A model generated the notes under the pieces. That model was not told where the DNA came from and searched no databases. It saw only the letters and a program-made list of their open reading frames with translations. A stretch of 64,000 bases of DNA from an uncultured Planctomycetia bacterium (lineage in GTDB: Bacteria; Planctomycetota; UBA1135; GCA-002686595). Shown in pieces: positions 24,370-32,911 of this stretch (position 1 is its first letter; each line of letters starts with the position of its first letter). The DNA is taken from positions 1-64,000 of the forward strand of contig CALFYL010000302.1 in the NCBI GenBank assembly GCA_937952135.1, in the 5' to 3' direction. Made by a program: the position numbers and the translations under genes.

Positions 24370-27300
24370 TCACGGCGCGACCTGGAACTGCACCGCGTTC
24401 GTGAGTCCGATGCCGAAGTTGTCCTGCGGATCGCGATAGTAGAACTGCGCCGCGACGAGCGCGCCCGGCGCGAGGGCGGGATCGATGCCCGAGCGGATGC
24501 GCGCGTTCATGTCGTAGAGCAGCGCGCCGCTGCAGTCGGCGGCGCCGGTGAGTCCGCCCGTGCTCTGGGCCCCGGTGCGCCGCACCGGCGGTTGGCAGCA
24601 GAGCGTTCCGCCCTGCAGCGGCGCCGAGTTCACGCCGTAGCCGTAGAACATCAGGCCCGACTTCTGGTTGAGCAAGTCGCTCGCGCCGATCCAGAACGGC
24701 TGGACGTTCGTCGCGCTGGGAGTCCCGCTCGAGCCGATCGCCGGCTCGCACAAGAGGCTGTTGATCTTCGTCGTGCAGAACACCTGCGGCGGCGGCGCGC
24801 CCGTTCCGCCGAGCGCCACGATGCGCACGTCGTCGATCGCCGCCTCGGTGACCGAGTTGTTGGCGCTGTCGGCGACCGAGAAGCGCACGCGAACCGCCGC
24901 ACCCGGCGTGAACGACGCGAGGATGTCCAACTTCGACTCGCGCCACGAGCTGCCCGAGAGCGAGTGCGTGCGCACGACGTTCCAGCTCGCGCCACCGTTG
25001 TTCGAGAGCTCGACCACCAGCTCGTCGTCGTTGGTCGAGCTGTAGATCCAGTACGAGTAGCGCAGCTCCGCCACTTGCCCCGTGAGGTCGAAGGACGGCG
25101 ACACGAGCCGCGTCGGCCCGCCGTCGACGTCCGAGAGCTCCGGCAGCGCGAAGATCGCGCCCTGCTCGGTGAACATGCAGCGGAAGCCGACGCCCGCGGG
25201 GTTGTCGTCCTCGGGTTGCGCCCAGTTGTTGAACTGCCGCGTTCCGTTCGGATCGCCGCGCGTCCAGGCGCCCGCGGCGAGGTTCTCGTTCTCGACGCTC
25301 CAGCCCAGGCCGAGCTCGAAGCTGTCGTCGAACAGGTTCTGCGTCGGGCCCACGTTGAAGAACAGCGGATCGAGCGCGCCGCCCGTCGGAAACCGCGCGA
25401 GCGCGCCCTGGGTCGTGGTCGCCTCGATGTAGTAGCGCACGCGCGCCGAACCCCCCGCGTCGGGAATCGACGCGCGGTAGGTCGTGCCGCCGACGAGCGC
25501 CATCGGAACGCTCGCGTACCCGCCCGAGTGCGTGCCGTGGAACAAGAGCACGCTGCTCAGTGCGCCGCCGCTGCCCGTCGCGAGCACATCCGCGTCGATC
25601 GCGTAGGGCCCCGCGGGCGCGCCCAGGTCCGGCAGCGCGCTCACGGCGGAGATCACGATCGGCGGCAGCGCGACGCCGGGGAAGCCCTGCTCGCGGAACG
25701 CGCCATCGATCGCCGTGAAGTGCGGCGTGCCGTTCGAGAGGAAGCCGTCGTCGTCGTCGAGCGTGAGCCACTGGCTCTCGATCACCGAGCGGATCTGCGT
25801 CTGGTTGTAGGCGTTCATCCAGGCGAGGAAGAGCGCGTCCGCGGTCGCGTCGCCGGCGGCGTCGCCGAGCGCCGTGCCGAGGTTGCGGCGCACCTTCCAG
25901 GCCGCGCCCATCCACACCTCGCCGTTCGCGTGCACGCCGCCGTGGCAGCCCGGATTCGCGTCGCCGCAGAACTGCCGCAGGTTGAGCCCGTTGCGGATAT
26001 GGCAGCCGTTGCCGCAGAAATTGCGCCCGACGATCGGGTCGTCGTACAGGTAGGTCGCGAAGGTGTCGGCGTTGCCCTCGCCCATGCCGTCGCCGCCGTT
26101 GCCGGTGCCGTAGCGCACGTTGAGCCAGTGCCCGTCCTCGTGCGCGATCACCGACGAGTACGCCGTGTTGACGCAGCCGCCGGCCTGGATGAAGAACGTG
26201 ATCGACGCGCCGTTGAAGAACGCGTTGCACGACGAGTTCACGTTGACGAACGCCTGGTGGATGTAATCCGCCGTCGCGTCGAGAGGATTGACCGAGCGAA
26301 TCCAGTCGCGCATCAAGTTGATGTTCACCGCGACATTGGCTTGCGACGTGACGTGCTCGCTCGGAGCGGGGTTGAGCAGCAGCACGTTGCCCGCCGCGCT
26401 CGCCACGTTGAAGTCGAGCGCGTGCTCGGAACCCGCCTCGTTGTCGATCGAGTTGAACTGCCCGTCGTAGCTGACCGACACGACCGCGGGCGCGTCGACG
26501 CCCGGGAGCGTGAAAGCGCCGCTCGCGTCCGTATTCACGCTCACGCCGTTGCACGACACCGTCGTGTACGCGAGGTCCTGCACCGTCGCCGGATTCGCGC
26601 CCGTATCCGGCGCCGTGCCGGGCGTGGCGCGCGTGCGCACGACGCCGCTGATGTCCGCGTAGTGGATCGCGTTCTCGCGCAGCGCGAGGTCGCCGCTGCG
26701 TGCGTCGAGGTAGTAGACGAAGCCGGCGGGTTCGCTGTCCGCGGTCTCCCAGTGCGTCTCCACGCGCCACGCGAGCACGCCCTCGCGCACCTCTCCGCGC
26801 TCGAGCTGCGCGATGACGAGCTGCGGCACGTCGACGTAGTTCGGCGCCAGCCGCACGTCGCGCGCGAAGGCTTCGATCGCGAGTTCGCGCGCCTGCTCCA
26901 GCGGCAGCACCGGGCCGACTTCGAGCTCGCCGAGCTGCGGCAGCGCCCGCGTCTGGATCGAGAGCATCCGTCCGCGCGCGTCGAAGAGCACGTTCACGAA
27001 ACCGGCTTCGACCGGCACGCCGTCGACCACCTGGCGGAAGCGCACGGTCCATTTGTCGCTCGCCCCGACTTGCCCGAGCGGGAGGAACAGCGCGCGGTCG
27101 TCGCGCAGGTGCTCGAGCTCGACGCCGTGCAACTCCGCCGTCTCCGCCAGCGCCTGGCGGGCGCGTGCGAACCACTCGGCGTCGCTCCGCGGCTGCGGAC
27201 CGAGCTCGACGGCGCCGCCGTGCAAGAGCTCGACGTGCCCCGTTCCACCGTCGAAATGCGCGTTCCAATGGGCGCCGTGGTGGGCGCGGAACCGCTCGAG

Positions 27301-27402
27301 CGCGGCGCCGACATCCTGCGTCACCGCGCGGGCGGCTGCGGGAGAGGAAAGGAGTGCGGCGGCCGCGACGAGGAGGGCCACAGACAAAGAACGCGTGGGC
27401 AT
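24370..27402 (-). CDS. Secreted zinc metallopeptidase (M36/thermolysin-like) with shared C-terminal module
   Basis: A 1010-residue exported peptidase. A signal peptide (MPTRSLSVALLVAAAALLSSPAAARA) is followed by an FTP-like propeptide (about 60-215: WTVRFRQVVDGVPVEAGFVNVLFD). The catalytic zinc site is VIAHEDGHWLN (HExxH, near residue 420) with the third ligand probably Glu in GMGEGNAD about 20 residues later. Around 650-860 is a jelly-roll/MAM-like domain (SPSFDLTGQVAELRYSYWIY ... AAIDDVRIVA). The last 135 residues are the module shared with four other secreted proteins (VFCTTKINSLLCEPAIGSSG ... AAQFYYRDP ... LTNAVQFQVAP). A role in extracellular protein digestion is likely. It is monocistronic by spacing. 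Confidence 0.88.
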   Translation of the reverse strand: MPTRSLSVALLVAAAALLSSPAAARAVTQDVGAALERFRAHHGAHWNAHFDGGTGHVELLHGGAVELGPQPRSDAEWFARARQALAETAELHGVELEHLRDDRALFLPLGQVGASDKWTVRFRQVVDGVPVEAGFVNVLFDARGRMLSIQTRALPQLGELEVGPVLPLEQARELAIEAFARDVRLAPNYVDVPQLVIAQLERGEVREGVLAWRVETHWETADSEPAGFVYYLDARSGDLALRENAIHYADISGVVRTRATPGTAPDTGANPATVQDLAYTTVSCNGVSVNTDASGAFTLPGVDAPAVVSVSYDGQFNSIDNEAGSEHALDFNVASAAGNVLLLNPAPSEHVTSQANVAVNINLMRDWIRSVNPLDATADYIHQAFVNVNSSCNAFFNGASITFFIQAGGCVNTAYSSVIAHEDGHWLNVRYGTGNGGDGMGEGNADTFATYLYDDPIVGRNFCGNGCHIRNGLNLRQFCGDANPGCHGGVHANGEVWMGAAWKVRRNLGTALGDAAGDATADALFLAWMNAYNQTQIRSVIESQWLTLDDDDGFLSNGTPHFTAIDGAFREQGFPGVALPPIVISAVSALPDLGAPAGPYAIDADVLATGSGGALSSVLLFHGTHSGGYASVPMALVGGTTYRASIPDAGGSARVRYYIEATTTQGALARFPTGGALDPLFFNVGPTQNLFDDSFELGLGWSVENENLAAGAWTRGDPNGTRQFNNWAQPEDDNPAGVGFRCMFTEQGAIFALPELSDVDGGPTRLVSPSFDLTGQVAELRYSYWIYSSTNDDELVVELSNNGGASWNVVRTHSLSGSSWRESKLDILASFTPGAAVRVRFSVADSANNSVTEAAIDDVRIVALGGTGAPPPQVFCTTKINSLLCEPAIGSSGTPSATNVQPFWIGASDLLNQKSGLMFYGYGVNSAPLQGGTLCCQPPVRRTGAQSTGGLTGAADCSGALLYDMNARIRSGIDPALAPGALVAAQFYYRDPQDNFGIGLTNAVQFQVAP

Positions 27403-27619
27403 GGAGACAGACGAGGACGGCGAAGCAGGCGGAGAGACGGCGCTGGGGTGGCGCGGATTTCGGGGGCGGAGGTTCGGCGACGGGGCTGCTCAGCGGTGGA
27501 GCTGGGTGAGCCCAAAGGGGACGGATCGTCGCGGCCCGCGCGGTAGGACATCGCAACTCGCTCGGCGGTTCCCTTCGATCCGCGGAGCTGACACAGCGCA
27601 CACAATCGGCGCCGCGCGG

Positions 27620-28156
27620 CTACAGAAGGCGCTCGATCGCCTTCACCAGCTCGGCCGGATCGGGCAAGCGGCCCTTTCCGTCCACGCCGCAGGCCATGTG
27701 GCCCGCACCGGGCTCGACCAGCGTCCAGCCGTCGCCGCGCAGGCTGGCGAGGTGCCGTTGCACCGGCGCGCTCGCGAGCATGTGCGGATTCATCGCCGGA
27801 CTCGCGAGCTTCGGTCGCCCCGCCGGGAGCGCCAGCGCCACCGTCGTCACCAGATCGTCCGCGAGCCCGAGCGCGAGCCGCGCCAGCAGGCCGGCGCTGC
27901 ACGGGGCCACGACCAGCGCTTCGGCCCAGGTCGCGAGGTCGATGTGGTCCATCGCGCCACGCCGCTCGGCGGAGAACTCGTCGACCGCGGCCGGCTCGCC
28001 GGTGACCGCCTCGAAAAGCTGCGGGTTCACGAGCTTCGCCGCGCGCGGGGTGAGCACCGCGCGGACCGAATGCCCCGCCTGCGTCAGCTTGCTGGCCAGG
28101 TCCACGGCCTTGTACACCGCGACCGACGCCCCGGCCCCCAGAACGATGCGCGACAT
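27620..28156 (-). CDS. coaC: Flavoprotein, stand-alone phosphopantothenoylcysteine decarboxylase (CoaC-type)
   Basis: A 178-residue HFCD-family flavoprotein. It matches the N-terminal half of CoaBC, which decarboxylates phosphopantothenoylcysteine in coenzyme A synthesis. Visible features are the FMN-binding start GAGASVAVYKAVDLASKL (about 7-24), the AEALVVAPCSAGLLARLALGLADDLVTTV segment, the PAMNPHM motif (substrate-recognition PXMNxxMW-like, near 115) and ACGVDGKGRLPDP with the active-site Cys near the end. No CoaB (ligase) half follows, so the ligase must be elsewhere, or this is a related HFCD enzyme. The ATG at 28156 is the only sensible start. Divergent from the hybrid kinase across 202 bp. 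Confidence 0.85.
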   Translation of the reverse strand: MSRIVLGAGASVAVYKAVDLASKLTQAGHSVRAVLTPRAAKLVNPQLFEAVTGEPAAVDEFSAERRGAMDHIDLATWAEALVVAPCSAGLLARLALGLADDLVTTVALALPAGRPKLASPAMNPHMLASAPVQRHLASLRGDGWTLVEPGAGHMACGVDGKGRLPDPAELVKAIERLL

Positions 28157-28358
28157 GCGCCGGACGGTAGGTGGCCCGCGGGCGGCGCGCAAGCTGGGAC
28201 GGATCGGGCTCGCCCCCCCACCGCGCGGGCCCGGAAGAAGATTCCGACGCGGATGTTCAAGGCTGAACAGCAGGACGGGCGATCCATCCCCACCGCGACG
28301 CCCACCTCGCCCACGCGCTGCGCCGCCCCGCGCCATCCATCCCGCCTCCCGCCCCACC

Positions 28359-30338
28359 ATGTTGCCCGGCACGACCGTCGGCCCGCCCCCGGGCCCTTCG
28401 CCAGGCTTCCTGCCCCGCTTCGAGCGCTCCCCGCGCTGGAGCGCGGCGCTCGCCGCGGCGCTCCTGTTCCTGTGCGCGCTGGTGAGCATGGGGACGCTCA
28501 ACCGGGTCGCGCGCCGCGCCGCGGACGAGGCCCTCGCGCGCGAGCTCACGGTGTTGGCGCAGATCGCGACGCTCGAGCTCGACCCGCGCGCGCACGCCGA
28601 GCTGCTCCGCGCGGAACAGCACAACGGCAGCGACTACCAACGCGTCGTCGCGCCGCTGCGAAGGCTGCTCGGCGCCGCCAGCTCGGTGCGCTTCATCTAC
28701 ACCACGCGCAAGCTCGGCGACCAGGTCGTGTTCGGCGTCGACGCCTCGCTTCCGATCGATCAGGACGGCGACGGCCTCGTCGATCAAGCGGCCCTCGGGG
28801 CGCCGTACCACGACGCGCCCGAGGCGCTGCACCGCGCCTTCGACACGGCCTCGCTCCAGGTCGCGACGACGCCCTACTCCGATCCCTGGGGCGAGTTCGT
28901 CGCCGCCTTCATGCCCGTTTTCGACGACCGCGGCCGCCTCGAGTGCGTGCTGGCCGTCGAGTACGACGCGCGCATGCACGCAGCGCGGCTCGCGAGCATG
29001 CAGCTCGCCGCGCTGTGCGGCTCGAGCATCGCCGCCCTGGTGAGCGCGTTGCTCGGAGTCGCGGTCTACGTCGTGCAGCGCGAACGCAAGCGCGTGCGCG
29101 ACGAGCTCGACCTCGCGCTTCGGCGCGCGGAGAGCGCGAGCCTCGCCAAGAGCGAGTTCCTCGCCAACATGAGCCACGAGATCCGCACGCCGATGACCTC
29201 GATCCTCGGCTACTCGGAGATCCTGCGCGACGACTGCGGGCCCACACAATGCTCGCCCCAGCAGATCGAGGCGCTCGACGTGATCTCGCGCAACGGCAAG
29301 CACCTACTCGCGGTCATCAACGACATCCTCGACATCTCCAAGCTCGAGACCGGGCGCATGGAGCTCGCGCACGTGCCGATGGCGCCCGCGCAGCTCTTGC
29401 AGGACATCGTGACGTCCCTGCGGCCGCGCGCGCTCGAGCGCGGACTCGCCTTCGAGACACGCATCGACGAGAAGCTTCCTCCGCGCGTGCTCAGCGACCC
29501 GCTGCGGGTGCGCCAGATCGTCGTCAACCTGCTCGGCAACGCGATCCGGTTCACCGAGCGCGGCGCGGTGGCGCTCGACGCGCGCTTCGACCGCGAGAAC
29601 GCGCGCGTCGAGATCGAGGTGCGCGACACGGGCATCGGCATGAACGCCGAACAGCTCGAGCGCGTGTTCCAGGCCTTCGAACAAGCCGACGGCAGCATGT
29701 CGCGGCGCTACGGCGGCACGGGCCTCGGCTTGCCGATCAGCCGACGGCTGGCGGAGCTGCTCGGAGGCAGCTTGACGGCGAGCTCGCAACTCGGCGCGGG
29801 CAGTTGCTTCACGCTCCGGTTGCCCGCCGTGGAGTGCGAGCCCGCTCCGCCGCTGCCTTCGCGCGCCGCGAACAACACGGGCCCGGCGCTCGCGCCCTTG
29901 GACGCCGAGGCGCTCGCCGGCCGGCGCGTGCTGCTCGTCGAGGACTCGGCCGTGAACCGCCGCATGATCGCACGCATGCTCGAACGCGCGGGCGCGCGGG
30001 TCACGCAGGTCGAGAACGGGCGCGAAGCGGTCGAAGCGCTCTCGATCGGCGGCGCCTTCGAGGGAGCGCCGATCGAGCCGCCGCCCTTCGACGTGGTGCT
30101 CATGGACATGCAGATGCCGGTGCTCGACGGCTACAGCGCGGTGCGTTTGCTCCGCAACCGCGGCGCTAGCGCTTCGATCATCGCGCTCACCGCCCACGCG
30201 CTCGCCACCGACCGCGCCGCGTGCATCGACGCGGGCTGCGACGAATACACCACCAAACCCATCGACCAGCGCGACCTCGTCGCCGTGTGCCTGCGCGCCG
30301 TCGAGCGCAACTGCGCGCTGCGCCGCGAGCCGACCTGA
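28359..30338 (+). CDS. Hybrid sensor histidine kinase / response regulator
   Basis: A 659-residue membrane kinase. A first membrane helix (about 28-48, SAALAAALLFLCALVSMG) and a second (about 215-240) enclose a roughly 165-residue extracytoplasmic sensor region (SVRFIYTTRKLGDQVVFGVDA), likely a Cache/PAS-like fold. HisKA has FLANMSHEIRTPMTSILGYSEIL with the His at 273. HATPase_c has the N-box IVVNLLGNAIRFTERG, G1 DTGIGM and G2 GGTGLGLPIS. A C-terminal receiver domain (about 525-650) has VLLVEDSAVNRRM, the phospho-acceptor Asp at 583 (VLMDMQMPVLDG) and the Lys in YTTKPID. No regulator or HPt gene is adjacent, so its output is unknown. ATG at 28359. Confidence 0.94.
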   Translation: MLPGTTVGPPPGPSPGFLPRFERSPRWSAALAAALLFLCALVSMGTLNRVARRAADEALARELTVLAQIATLELDPRAHAELLRAEQHNGSDYQRVVAPLRRLLGAASSVRFIYTTRKLGDQVVFGVDASLPIDQDGDGLVDQAALGAPYHDAPEALHRAFDTASLQVATTPYSDPWGEFVAAFMPVFDDRGRLECVLAVEYDARMHAARLASMQLAALCGSSIAALVSALLGVAVYVVQRERKRVRDELDLALRRAESASLAKSEFLANMSHEIRTPMTSILGYSEILRDDCGPTQCSPQQIEALDVISRNGKHLLAVINDILDISKLETGRMELAHVPMAPAQLLQDIVTSLRPRALERGLAFETRIDEKLPPRVLSDPLRVRQIVVNLLGNAIRFTERGAVALDARFDRENARVEIEVRDTGIGMNAEQLERVFQAFEQADGSMSRRYGGTGLGLPISRRLAELLGGSLTASSQLGAGSCFTLRLPAVECEPAPPLPSRAANNTGPALAPLDAEALAGRRVLLVEDSAVNRRMIARMLERAGARVTQVENGREAVEALSIGGAFEGAPIEPPPFDVVLMDMQMPVLDGYSAVRLLRNRGASASIIALTAHALATDRAACIDAGCDEYTTKPIDQRDLVAVCLRAVERNCALRREPT

Positions 30339-30350
30339 GCGCTCGGGCTG

Positions 30351-31667
30351 CTAGGAAGCGGTCGTCGAGGCGGGCGCGCGGATGACGCGCACGGTGCGGA
30401 CGCGGCGCGCCGAGGCGTCGGCGATCTCGAGCGTCGTGCCGTCCTGCGCGACGAAACTCTCGCCCTTCTGCGGGATGTGGTCGTGTGCGAGCTGCACGCA
30501 CAGCCCGCCGAGCGTGGTGATGTGCTCGGGTTCCTGGAGTTGGAGCTGCAGCTCGCGGTTCGCGTCGCGGATCGCGAGCGGCGCCGCGACGAGGGCCGAT
30601 CCGTCGGGCTGGCGCAAGATCGACTCGTGCTCCAAGCCGGAGTGTTCGCTCGTGATCTCCCCCACGAGCTCCTCGAGCAGGTCCTCGAGGGTGATCAGGC
30701 CGGCCGTTCCGCCGTGCTCGTCGACGACCACCGCGAGGTGCAGGCGCCGCTTGCGCATGTCCTCGAGCAGCGTCGGCGCCGGCTGCGACTGCGGCACGTA
30801 CACCGTCGGACGGATCAGCTCGGCGATCACCAGCGGCTGCCCGCTGCTCACGCGCGGGAGGATGTCGCGCCACGACACGTAGCCGACGACGTTGTCGAGC
30901 GAGCCGTCGTAGACGGGATAGCGCTGGTGCACGGCGGCGAGCACGCGCTCGGAGAGCTCGCCGTCGCTCGCATTCTTGGACAGCCCGACGATCAGGCTGC
31001 GGTGCACCATCACGTCGCCCGCGGTGAGCTCGGCGAACTCGAGGGCGCGCGAGGCGATCGCGCCGGCGTGCGGCGGCATCGCGCCGTGCTCCTTGGCTTC
31101 GCCGACGATCGAGCGCAGCTCGTCGAGCGAGATGCGGCTCTCCATGAAGGTCGTCCGATCGCCGAACACGCGCAGCACGAGGTTGGCAGCCGAGGTGAGC
31201 ACCCAGACCGGCGCCGTCAACGCCCAGGAGAGCGCAAGCAGCGGACGCACGACGATCAGCGCGTAACGCTCCGACGCGCGCAGGGCGAGCGACTTCGGCA
31301 CCAACTCCCCGAGCAGCAGCGAGAGGAACGAAATGATCGTGACGACCAGCACGAGCGCGATCTCTTCGGCGTACTCGGCCAGCCAGGGGACCTCCGCGAC
31401 GAGCGGCGCGAGGTCGGCGGCGAAAGCAGCCCCGCCGAAGGCCGCCGCCGCGGCGCCGACGACGGTGATGACGACTTGGATCGTCGAGAGGAAGCGCTCG
31501 GGGTTGCCGCGCAGCTCGATCAGCGACTTCGCCGAGCCGCTGCCCGCGTCGGCGAGCTCGCGCAGACGGCTCGTCCGAATGGCGACGATCGCGATCTCCG
31601 CGCCGGCGAAGACGCCGTTCACGAGGATCAGACCGACGATGAGCAGGAACTCCGTCCAGGGCGACAT
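30351..31667 (-). CDS. CNNM/CorC-family membrane protein with CBS pair (UPF0053)
   Basis: A 438-residue inner-membrane protein. The N-terminal DUF21/CNNM domain (about 1-190) has four hydrophobic segments and family motifs NGVFAGAEIAIVAIR, FLSTIQVVITVVG and LLGELVPKSLALR. A pair of CBS domains follows (about 200-330: VMVHRSLIVGLSKNA; VVVDEHGGTAGLITLEDLLEELVGEI), then the CorC/HlyC C-terminal domain (about 345-425: LGGLCVQLAHDHIPQKGESF). Family members are linked to magnesium or cobalt efflux, or grouped as 'hemolysin-like', and transport has been shown for some. It is convergent with the hybrid kinase, with only 12 bp between stops. Confidence 0.93.
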   Translation of the reverse strand: MSPWTEFLLIVGLILVNGVFAGAEIAIVAIRTSRLRELADAGSGSAKSLIELRGNPERFLSTIQVVITVVGAAAAAFGGAAFAADLAPLVAEVPWLAEYAEEIALVLVVTIISFLSLLLGELVPKSLALRASERYALIVVRPLLALSWALTAPVWVLTSAANLVLRVFGDRTTFMESRISLDELRSIVGEAKEHGAMPPHAGAIASRALEFAELTAGDVMVHRSLIVGLSKNASDGELSERVLAAVHQRYPVYDGSLDNVVGYVSWRDILPRVSSGQPLVIAELIRPTVYVPQSQPAPTLLEDMRKRRLHLAVVVDEHGGTAGLITLEDLLEELVGEITSEHSGLEHESILRQPDGSALVAAPLAIRDANRELQLQLQEPEHITTLGGLCVQLAHDHIPQKGESFVAQDGTTLEIADASARRVRTVRVIRAPASTTAS

Positions 31668-31743
31668 GGGGCGGCAAGGATAGCCCCAGGGATAGCCCGA
31701 GGCGCACGGCGACGCGCCCGCGTCGCCCGCACGCGTCGCCGGC

Positions 31744-32745
31744 TCACGCGCTCACGCGCTTGAGCAGCTCCTCGACGAGCTGGCGCGTCTCGCCACTGCC
31801 CTTCACCATCGACTCGCGCAGCTTCAGCGCGACTTGCGCGCGCAATTGGGGGTTGTTGCGAACCCGCGCGCGGAATTCGCTGGCGCCGGCGTCGGCCATG
31901 CGCGCGAGACGCCGGCTGGCGCCGCGCGCGAACAGAAAGACGACCACGATCGAGCCGACAAGTAAGATCTGGGGACTCCGCTGCGCGATCGCGAGCACCG
32001 CGGAGACGCACCAGCCGATGACGAAGGGCGCGCAGGACTTCTTCCCACCCTCGGCGCGCGCGGCGCGGAGCACGGCCGCCAGCTCGCGGTCGAGATCGAG
32101 GTCGGCTGCACCCGCGGCGGCGATCGGCGCCGCGGCCGCTTCGCGCGCGAGATGCTCGAGCGCCTGCTGCACGGGGGACATCGGCCAGTCCTTGACGTCG
32201 CCCGCGAGTTCGGCCACGGGCGCCGTCGCAGGCTCGGCCGCGGGTTCGAGCTTGCGCTCGACTTCCGCGGGACGCGAGGCGCCCGCGACGGGCGCCCGCC
32301 GCGGAGGTTGCGACTTCGGTGTCGATGCGAGCTTCGACTTTGGCGTCGACGCAAACTGCGGCGGAGGCGGCGGCGCCTCGGTGCGCGGCGGCAAGTCGAA
32401 CACTTCGGGGGCCGGGGCGCCGGAAGTCTCGGCCACGAGCCGCTCGTAGCGCTCGTGCAGCTTGAGGAACCAGCGCCGATCGAAGCGCGACAGCAAGATG
32501 TCGCTCACCAGAGCTTCGAAGCGCCCGCCCTCGCCGCGCGTGAAGCCCAGATCGTCCGCGGTCGCGCCGATGAGCTGGCGACGCACGATGATCTCCGCCA
32601 GCTCGGGCAGCGGCTGGTTACGCCACGAGAGCAGCGGCTGCGGCGCCTCGAAGCGCTCCACGCGCTTGAAACCACTCTCCTCGAGCGCCTGAACCAGGTG
32701 TCGAGCGGAGGTCATCGACGTGGGAACTCGTCGCGAACGGCTCAT
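31744..32745 (-). CDS. Unknown protein with proline-rich linker and one membrane segment
   Basis: I do not recognise this 333-residue protein. Residues 10-120 are a compact, soluble-looking region (LVQALEESGFKRVERFEAPQPLLSW, then IIVRRQLIGATADDLGFTRGEGGRFEALVSDILLSRF). Residues 130-200 are Pro/Ala/Lys-rich with a short internal repeat (ASTPKSKL then ASTPKSQP). A hydrophobic segment lies at about 263-285 (SPQILLVGSIVVVFLFA), possibly preceded by another (FVIGWCVSAVLAIA), and the C-terminus is basic and helical. Two starts are possible, ATG 32745 and ATG 32715; neither has a clear Shine-Dalgarno sequence. The gene is divergent from the 14-repeat secreted protein. Confidence 0.72.
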   Translation of the reverse strand: MSRSRRVPTSMTSARHLVQALEESGFKRVERFEAPQPLLSWRNQPLPELAEIIVRRQLIGATADDLGFTRGEGGRFEALVSDILLSRFDRRWFLKLHERYERLVAETSGAPAPEVFDLPPRTEAPPPPPQFASTPKSKLASTPKSQPPRRAPVAGASRPAEVERKLEPAAEPATAPVAELAGDVKDWPMSPVQQALEHLAREAAAAPIAAAGAADLDLDRELAAVLRAARAEGGKKSCAPFVIGWCVSAVLAIAQRSPQILLVGSIVVVFLFARGASRRLARMADAGASEFRARVRNNPQLRAQVALKLRESMVKGSGETRQLVEELLKRVSA

Positions 32746-32911
32746 CGCGAGGGAGTGTAGACCACCGAGGACCGCGAAGCGCCCCGCACTGGCGTCGATC
32801 GGCGTGCGCGTCCATACTGACGTTGCGAAGTCGGTGGCTCGGGCGGGGCCGTTGCGATTTCTCCAGCTCGGACACCCCCTTCGGTGCGCGGCCACAGCGC
32901 ACCTGACGGCC

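Noticed and set aside
23260..27546. A 1428-residue plus-strand open frame
   Set aside because: It is antisense to the metallopeptidase and part of the histidine kinase and shows only Arg/Ala/Val/Glu-rich sequence with no domain.
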